Part shown: piece after piece, positions 6,615 to 11,079 of the stretch | Position numbering within the stretch: the first letter of the stretch is position 1 | Layout: each line of letters opens with the position of its first letter | Assembly (NCBI GenBank): GCA_938092195.1 | Contig: CALKHD010000147.1 | Coordinates: 1 to 11,079, forward strand | Reading direction: 5' to 3' | Source of the DNA: an uncultured Flavobacteriales bacterium | GTDB lineage: Bacteria; Bacteroidota; Bacteroidia; Flavobacteriales_D; Sanyastnellaceae | Length of the DNA stretch: 11,079 nucleotides | The notes under the pieces: generated by a model | The model's database searches: none | The model's input: the letters and a program-made list of their open reading frames with translations, nothing else | What the model was told of the DNA's origin: nothing | Made by a program: the position numbers and the translations under genes

Positions 6615-6869
6615 TCAATTGTTGCGCTGCTCTGAGCAACGAAAGCGACCTGTGTCGAACCCGCGGCGCGTCCGGTGCTTGGTCGCCCGCCCCTTGACGC
6701 GCTCCCGCCACCGCTCAAAAGAGCCCCGCTTGAGCTCGCGGCGCATGATCTGCCGCACGTCGTTTTCCTTCAGCCCAAACTGCACTTCAATCGCTTCGAA
6801 AGGCGTGCGGTCTTCCCACGCCATTCCAATGATGCGATCCACGTCTTCCGGGGTCAATTCTGCCGACAT
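6615..6869 (-). CDS. DUF2805/TIGR03643 family small protein
   Basis: An 84-residue protein from the ATG at 6869; an in-frame start eight codons upstream is less likely because the family begins near MS-x-L-(T/S)PE. The core AWEDRTPFEAIEVQFGL (residues 17-33), then MRRELKRGSFERWRERV (42-58) and GRATKH (60-65), is the signature of the TIGR03643/DUF2805 family, which is common in Bacteroidota and some other bacteria and has no established biochemical role. The segment at 7-45 is helical and its EAIEVQFGLKENDVRQIMR part resembles a helix-turn-helix, so nucleic-acid binding is possible but unproven. The tail after residue 68 is basic and not conserved as I remember the family. It is divergent from the lyase-hydratase gene and lies upstream of the retron on the same strand, about 128 bases before the ncRNA. 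Confidence 0.88.
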   Translation of the reverse strand: MSAELTPEDVDRIIGMAWEDRTPFEAIEVQFGLKENDVRQIMRRELKRGSFERWRERVKGRATKHRTRRGFDTGRFRCSEQRNN

Positions 6870-6912
6870 GTACAAACGACAATTCTGAAGCAAAGAGGTT
6901 CTAAATCGTCGA

Positions 6913-6924
6913 TTTCTGCAGAAA
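6913..6924. repeat. Perfect 12-bp palindrome TTTCTGCAGAAA
   Basis: A perfect palindrome in the 166-base divergent gap between the DUF2805 gene (start 6869) and the lyase-hydratase gene (start 7036). Its right half continues as GCAGAAAAATGA, which is echoed 33 bases downstream as GCAGAAATGA (6951-6960). It could be an operator, but no regulator is identified. Confidence 0.5.
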
Positions 6925-6953
6925 AATGAATCAAAAGGGCAAAATCAGCGGCA

Positions 6954-6973
6954 GAAATGACAATCGTCATTTC
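6954..6973. repeat. Perfect 8-bp inverted repeat with 4-base spacer
   Basis: GAAATGAC (6954-6961) and GTCATTTC (6966-6973) flank AATC. It lies in the divergent gap, about 62 bases before the ATG at 7036 and 85 bases from the ATG at 6869. It could act as a protein-binding site or as a hairpin in a 5' leader. There is no U-tract, so a terminator is unlikely. Confidence 0.5.
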
Positions 6974-7035
6974 GCGGGTCAGGGGCTTCCGGTTAATTGC
7001 AGCAACCGTTTTGCCTCACCCATTCCCTTCTTGCC

Positions 7036-9129
7036 ATGACCCAGCCCATTCTTTCCTCAAACGACCCGCGGGCAGCCCACCATGCCAGCACGCAAGTATT
7101 GGATCTACGCGGCGTCTACTTCCACAGACTGAACCACGCCGCTCCCAAGCTGCCGCAAAGGTCAGGCACTGTGATTTTGGACATTGAAGACGGGGTGAGC
7201 ACCTCCGACAAGGCTCCACGCAGAAGGGCCATCCAACAGGTCTTGAACAGACCACTGCCCCCTGACTCTCAGGTCTTGGTGCGGTGCCATGGCATGGACG
7301 ATGCAGGTGGCATGCTGCTGGATTTAGAGGCTGTTTCTCATCCCTCAGTCAGCGGCTTCATTTTGCCCATGGTGAGTCAGGTCCACGAAGTCGAAGCCTT
7401 TGACCAACTGCTCACCGAAAAAGAACAAGCATTGGGGCTGCCCAAGGGCCACTTTGGCATCCATCTGCTCATTGAAATCCCCGAAGCATTTCTCGATCTG
7501 GCCGATTTGGCTCGGGCCTCCTCTCGGGTGGCTTCCATCATGTTTGGCCGCGAAGACTTCATGACACGTTTCCCCAAAGGAGGAGACCCAGCTACAAGAC
7601 TCGCCGAAGCTCAAATCCCACTGGTTGCGGCCGCCGTTGGCGTTCCCTCCATTGCCTCGCCTTTTTGCAACGTCGCAGACCCCAAAGGGTTTGAGCGCTA
7701 CTGCCGACGAACCCGTGAAATGGGGTACACGGGAACCTTTACCGTGCACCCCGCACAACGGTCTGTGGCCGACGATGTCTTTGCTCCATCCGAGTTGGAC
7801 ATCCACTCGGCTAAAACCCTCATCCAAGGGACCCAAGAATCACAATTGGTCCGGATGAATGGGTGTTTGGTGGGTCCACCCATGCGCCGACGGGCCCAGG
7901 CCCTGTTGAAAGAAGCGGAGCGCCACTCAAGCCGCTCCGCCCAAGACAACACGTCTGGCGCAACCACAATTGACCACCCAGCCTCCGAAGGGAAGCGCCC
8001 GATCCAAACCTCTGCCCCGAGCAGAACCGGGCGCTTCCCTCGTTATGGGGTGGACACCTCCACCACACAAGTGGGCTCCATCTTGGACAGCCCACATGCC
8101 TACACCATGGACGAAGGATGGAGGGCCAAGTGGTTTGCCCACTTTCCAACCAGCGATGCTGTGTTGACATCAGAGCCGGCTGCACAAGCCCTCGGATTTG
8201 ACGCCAGGCCCCTTCCCTTCTCCCTGCTGCTCAACTTATGCCTGTGCCTCTCTGTCGAACCTTTTTCGCAAACGTGCCGGTTCCATTTGGGCCTGCGTGA
8301 TGCCCGGCAAATTGCCCCAGTTCTGATGGGAGATACCGTGCGGGCTCGCATCCGTGTGGAAGCCTTGCGCAACACCTCTGATGGCGATGCGGCTGTGATT
8401 GTGACCACCCACATCTTGGTGAACCAACGGGAAGAAACGGTCTTTGCCCTCACCAAGGACAGCTATTACGCCGCCATTCCCGGTTTGGAAAGCCGCACTG
8501 AACTGGAGCGTGTGGGAAGCGACCATCAAGCCTTCGATTTGGCGCTTTCAGCCAAAGCCAATTCTGGATCTGGACAACGCCTGGACAACGGTGCATTCTT
8601 GCCCCCCTCCACCGACCTTGAGGTGGGCGAAGTAATCCTTCATCCTGCCGTGCGTCCCATTGGATGGTCCGAAAACCTCGAGCTCACCACCTTGGTTCGA
8701 AACACCCACCCCATCCACTTCGACGCCCAACGCTATGGGCGCAGGGGCATTGTCGTGTGCGGCGGTTTTGTTCAAGCCCTTGTGCAAGGCCTCGCCTCTC
8801 CAGAATTCCGTCAGGTCATCGAAGAACGGCTGATCCACTCGTTTCACGCAGGCACAGTGATGCCCGAAGACCGCTTGGGGGCTTTGTCCCAAGTGCTGGA
8901 GGTGCGCGACCTGGGCGATGGAACCGAAGAAGTCGTGGTGTCTACGTTGGGCTTGATCAACGTGGATGTGGAGCAAGAATTGATTGGCGTGGCCATTCCC
9001 GAGGCCCTCTTTGGCCCAGAACCGGTGAAGCCCGCTGCTTTGCGCGCCATGTGCGCCGAGCTCTGCCCGGTGTTGGAGAACCGGATCGCCCTTCGCGCGG
9101 TCCGCGTCCTCCGCAGAATCAAAAATTGA
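7036..9129 (+). CDS. Fused CitE-like acyl-CoA lyase and mesaconyl-CoA hydratase-like enzyme
   Basis: A 697-residue fusion; the ATG at 7036 is preferred over an in-frame TTG at 6997. Residues 1-295 are an HpcH/HpaI aldolase of the CitE/malyl-CoA lyase/CLYBL group: LDIEDGV (48-54), VRCHG with R83, LIEIPEAF with the expected metal ligand E147, FGREDFM with D174, and GTFTVHPAQ near 231-241. After a low-complexity linker (about 296-335) comes a 360-residue double hotdog region of the MaoC type, like mesaconyl-CoA hydratase (beta-methylmalyl-CoA dehydratase), with the hydratase-like motif NTHPIHFDAQRYG from residue 556. The pair could act on consecutive steps: hydration of mesaconyl-CoA (or itaconyl-CoA), then cleavage of the 3- or 2-methylmalyl/citramalyl-CoA to acetyl-CoA or propionyl-CoA plus a keto acid. 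Which substrate applies cannot be read from the sequence. The gene overlaps the convergent SGNH gene by 11 bases. Confidence 0.85.
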   Translation: MTQPILSSNDPRAAHHASTQVLDLRGVYFHRLNHAAPKLPQRSGTVILDIEDGVSTSDKAPRRRAIQQVLNRPLPPDSQVLVRCHGMDDAGGMLLDLEAVSHPSVSGFILPMVSQVHEVEAFDQLLTEKEQALGLPKGHFGIHLLIEIPEAFLDLADLARASSRVASIMFGREDFMTRFPKGGDPATRLAEAQIPLVAAAVGVPSIASPFCNVADPKGFERYCRRTREMGYTGTFTVHPAQRSVADDVFAPSELDIHSAKTLIQGTQESQLVRMNGCLVGPPMRRRAQALLKEAERHSSRSAQDNTSGATTIDHPASEGKRPIQTSAPSRTGRFPRYGVDTSTTQVGSILDSPHAYTMDEGWRAKWFAHFPTSDAVLTSEPAAQALGFDARPLPFSLLLNLCLCLSVEPFSQTCRFHLGLRDARQIAPVLMGDTVRARIRVEALRNTSDGDAAVIVTTHILVNQREETVFALTKDSYYAAIPGLESRTELERVGSDHQAFDLALSAKANSGSGQRLDNGAFLPPSTDLEVGEVILHPAVRPIGWSENLELTTLVRNTHPIHFDAQRYGRRGIVVCGGFVQALVQGLASPEFRQVIEERLIHSFHAGTVMPEDRLGALSQVLEVRDLGDGTEEVVVSTLGLINVDVEQELIGVAIPEALFGPEPVKPAALRAMCAELCPVLENRIALRAVRVLRRIKN

Positions 9130-9997
9130 CCCCCAGCTCCTGGAGCAGCGGGTAGAGGCGGTCAGAAACCACCTCGCTCCCTTCGCAGGTGAGGTGATTG
9201 TGGTCCCGGAATCCCGTGTGGGGGAGCGGTGTTCGTGCCATGTTTAGGTACGTGATGCCTGGATGGTCTGCGGCGGATTGCATCGCCGCCTCGTATTGGT
9301 CCATGGCCTCTGGATTGACTTCATCCAAAAAGCTTGGGTGCAAAGGGTGCTCCACCATGACCAGCTCCCAAGAGTTCCGATTTGCCAAGGCCACAATCTG
9401 ATTGAAGGCCCAGCGGGACACGGTGGCCTGATCGAACCAGTTCTCCTCCCTGACCAGTTTGCCGGCGGTGTATTTGTAATCTGGGGCAATGGATTTGTCC
9501 TGACACACCCACCCCTTGGCGTGAATACTGGAGCGCATCTGAAACGTATTGAGCCACATGCGCCAGCGCAAGCGCCAAGGCAGCTCTGGTTCCATGAGGT
9601 GACGAACGCCCAACACATGGGACGACTTTCCGAGTGCAGATTGGCCCCAACTGTCGTCTTGAATGCGGCCAGTTAAACGCCGCTCTGCGACAGGTGAGAA
9701 CTTGATGGGCCACATGGTGAGCACCACGGCCTTGACCTGAGATTCAGGGCCGCCAGCCCGTTCAAAGGCCTCCATCCACATCCACGTGCTGACCAAATCC
9801 AGGGCCGGAAATGCAAACCGTGAGAAACCCGGCAACCGGACATCGCCCGCATGGCTGTCTCCAAACATGACCACATCTTGGGCGTGGGCCTGCTTTAGCT
9901 CAGGCTGCACCGAATGGTGCAACCAAGCGTGCACCGCACACCAAGCCAAAAACAGGAAGGCCAGCAACGCCAGTGGTCGGAAAATCAACGTCCGCAT
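9119..9997 (-). CDS. SGNH-hydrolase-like partner of an MBOAT acyltransferase
   Basis: A 292-residue protein; the ATG at 9997 is chosen because it shares its A with the TGA of the upstream MBOAT gene (TGATG), a layout typical of translational coupling. One membrane segment spans about residues 5-24, after which the chain should lie outside the inner membrane. VVMFGDSHAG (42-51) is the SGNH block I motif with candidate nucleophile S48, and DHNHLT (265-270) supplies a block V D-x-x-H with D265 and H268, so a Ser-His-Asp triad appears intact. Proteins of this kind (AlgJ/AlgX- and DltD-like) work beside MBOAT transporters in passing acyl groups to surface polymers. The acceptor polymer is not identifiable here. 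The 3' end overlaps the convergent lyase-hydratase gene by 11 bases. Confidence 0.85.
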   Translation of the reverse strand: MRTLIFRPLALLAFLFLAWCAVHAWLHHSVQPELKQAHAQDVVMFGDSHAGDVRLPGFSRFAFPALDLVSTWMWMEAFERAGGPESQVKAVVLTMWPIKFSPVAERRLTGRIQDDSWGQSALGKSSHVLGVRHLMEPELPWRLRWRMWLNTFQMRSSIHAKGWVCQDKSIAPDYKYTAGKLVREENWFDQATVSRWAFNQIVALANRNSWELVMVEHPLHPSFLDEVNPEAMDQYEAAMQSAADHPGITYLNMARTPLPHTGFRDHNHLTCEGSEVVSDRLYPLLQELGVNF

Positions 9998-11079
9998 CAG
10001 AAGGCGAAATAGATGAATTCTTGCGACGCTTGCCGCAAACCAAAAAACAACGCCAAAGCCAGAAGTCCAGCTTCCACCCAAGGTCCCCTCAAAAGGCCCC
10101 GCCACATCCAACGGATCCCGTACCGGAATTGCGCCCACTCCAGTATCAAAAACGCCGGTAAAACGGTGGCGAAAGGCATGAACTGCTTCATTTTGATGGT
10201 GGGTGCTTCGCCCCTCCAGCCCTCGGTCATCCGCCCGAGCACTTCCACAGCATGAACCATGTCGTCGGCCCTAAAAAACACCCAAGCGAAACACACCACC
10301 GCAAACGTCCACAAGGCCCGGGGTGCATCCTTCCAATGCCACTTTCGCTCAGGCCGGCGGTTTCCTCCGCTCAGGAAAAGCGGAACAAAACAAGCGGCGT
10401 GCACCGCTCCCCAAGTCACGAATTTCCAATCCGCACCGTGCCACAGGCCACTCACCAAAAACACCACCGCCACATTTAACAGCGCCCGGGACTGGCCCTT
10501 CCGCGACCCACCCAAGGGGATGTAGAGGTAATCTCGAAACCAGGTGTTGAGCGAAACGTGCCAGCGGCGCCAGAATTCGCCCAAGTCCCGAGAGAAATAG
10601 GGGAAGCGAAAATTGGAACGCAACCGAATGCCGAAGAGGCGCGACGTGCCAATGGCGATGTCGGAGTATCCGCTGAAGTCGCCATAGATCTGCAGGGCAA
10701 AAGCAACCACGCCCAAGGCCATGTATGGACCCGACCACCCGTCTTCTCCGAACGCGGCATTGGCATAGACCGCTGCTGAATCGGCGATGACCACCTTCTT
10801 GAACACCCCCCAGCAAATCAAGCGCATGCCCGAGCGTATGGACGTTGACGTCACGTTTCTGGGGGCCAACATCTGCGGCAAGAGCCGGGTGGCCCGTTCA
10901 ATGGGACCAGCAACGAGCTGCGGAAAAAAGGCCACGTAAGTCGCAAACGCCACGACATCCCGACAAGGCTCCATCCGACGCCGGTACACATCGATGCTGT
11001 AGCTCAAGGTTTGAAACGTGTAAAAGCTAATGCCCACAGGCAGGATGATGCGCATGGTCATCGGGTCCATGCTGACCCC
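9997..11079 (-). CDS. MBOAT family O-acyltransferase (AlgI/DltB-like), 5' end missing
   Basis: The frame is open through the right edge, so the true start lies outside the window; 360 residues are visible, against about 450-500 for a full family member. The visible part begins near the family block ILPVGISFYTFQTLSYSIDV and contains FFPQLVAGPIERA, QIYGDFSGYSDIAIG, FWRRWHVSLNTWFRDYLY followed by IPLGGSR, and GLWHGADWKFVTWG with the conserved catalytic-type His at about visible residue 214. Several hydrophobic membrane segments run through the C-terminal third. MBOAT proteins of this clade move acyl groups, usually acetyl, across the inner membrane for O-acylation of an exopolysaccharide or other surface polymer. 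The stop codon overlaps the start of the SGNH partner by one base, so the two form an operon. Confidence 0.93.
   Translation of the reverse strand, partial: GVSMDPMTMRIILPVGISFYTFQTLSYSIDVYRRRMEPCRDVVAFATYVAFFPQLVAGPIERATRLLPQMLAPRNVTSTSIRSGMRLICWGVFKKVVIADSAAVYANAAFGEDGWSGPYMALGVVAFALQIYGDFSGYSDIAIGTSRLFGIRLRSNFRFPYFSRDLGEFWRRWHVSLNTWFRDYLYIPLGGSRKGQSRALLNVAVVFLVSGLWHGADWKFVTWGAVHAACFVPLFLSGGNRRPERKWHWKDAPRALWTFAVVCFAWVFFRADDMVHAVEVLGRMTEGWRGEAPTIKMKQFMPFATVLPAFLILEWAQFRYGIRWMWRGLLRGPWVEAGLLALALFFGLRQASQEFIYFAF

Noticed and set aside
6380..6718. A 112-residue minus-strand frame covering the DUF2805 3' end, the spacer and half of the candidate ncRNA
   Set aside because: It overlaps the well-supported DUF2805 frame, its composition is Arg/Gly/Ser-rich, and the conserved-looking structure there is RNA hairpins rather than coding signal.

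Overview
The window looks like chromosomal DNA of a fairly GC-rich, probably marine member of the Bacteroidota (Flavobacteriales-like). The evidence is a secreted Asp-box propeller protein with the N-terminal YWEG...GYKPFRRW...MEPRVYPSG block and C-terminal Cys-rich DDGSC repeats typical of that group, a DUF2805/TIGR03643 protein, weak Shine-Dalgarno sequences and a TAnnTTTG-like promoter box. The phylum assignment is an inference from protein families. No tRNA, rRNA, CRISPR array or insertion sequence was seen.

Layout: (1) 1-251 (+), the C-terminal end of an unrecognised gene. (2) 264-683 (-), a small DUF6717-like protein, convergent with gene 1. (3) 767-1960 (-), a secreted protein with an SH3b-like domain. 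(4) 2067-5186 (+), a 1039-residue secreted Asp-box beta-propeller protein with Cys-rich repeats and a dockerin-like EF-hand end, divergent from gene 3. (5) 5210-6292 (-), a retron-type reverse transcriptase. (6) 6302-6487 (-), directly upstream of the RT, a candidate retron msr-msd RNA closed by a 13-bp inverted repeat with one mismatch and holding several stem-loops, with a promoter-like box just before it. (7) 6615-6869 (-), a DUF2805/TIGR03643 protein. (8) 7036-9129 (+), a fusion of a CitE/malyl-CoA-lyase-like aldolase with a mesaconyl-CoA-hydratase-like double hotdog enzyme. (9) 9119-9997 (-) and 9997-11079 (-), an SGNH-hydrolase-like membrane protein translationally coupled to a partial MBOAT O-acyltransferase, a pair expected to O-acylate a surface polymer.

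The most interesting item is the retron. The RT carries both retron hallmark motifs (NAxxH, here NARVH; and VTG) plus YVDD. The non-coding DNA just before its ATG folds, by hand inspection, into the architecture expected of msr-msd (a1/a2 closing stem, tandem short hairpins, larger 3' hairpins). No recognisable effector lies next to it, so it is either a solitary retron or one with an unrecognised or distant partner. The second notable item is the lyase-hydratase fusion, which joins two consecutive steps of C5-dicarboxyl-CoA metabolism in one polypeptide. The genes do not form one pathway: the window is a mosaic of short, mostly independent units in alternating orientation.
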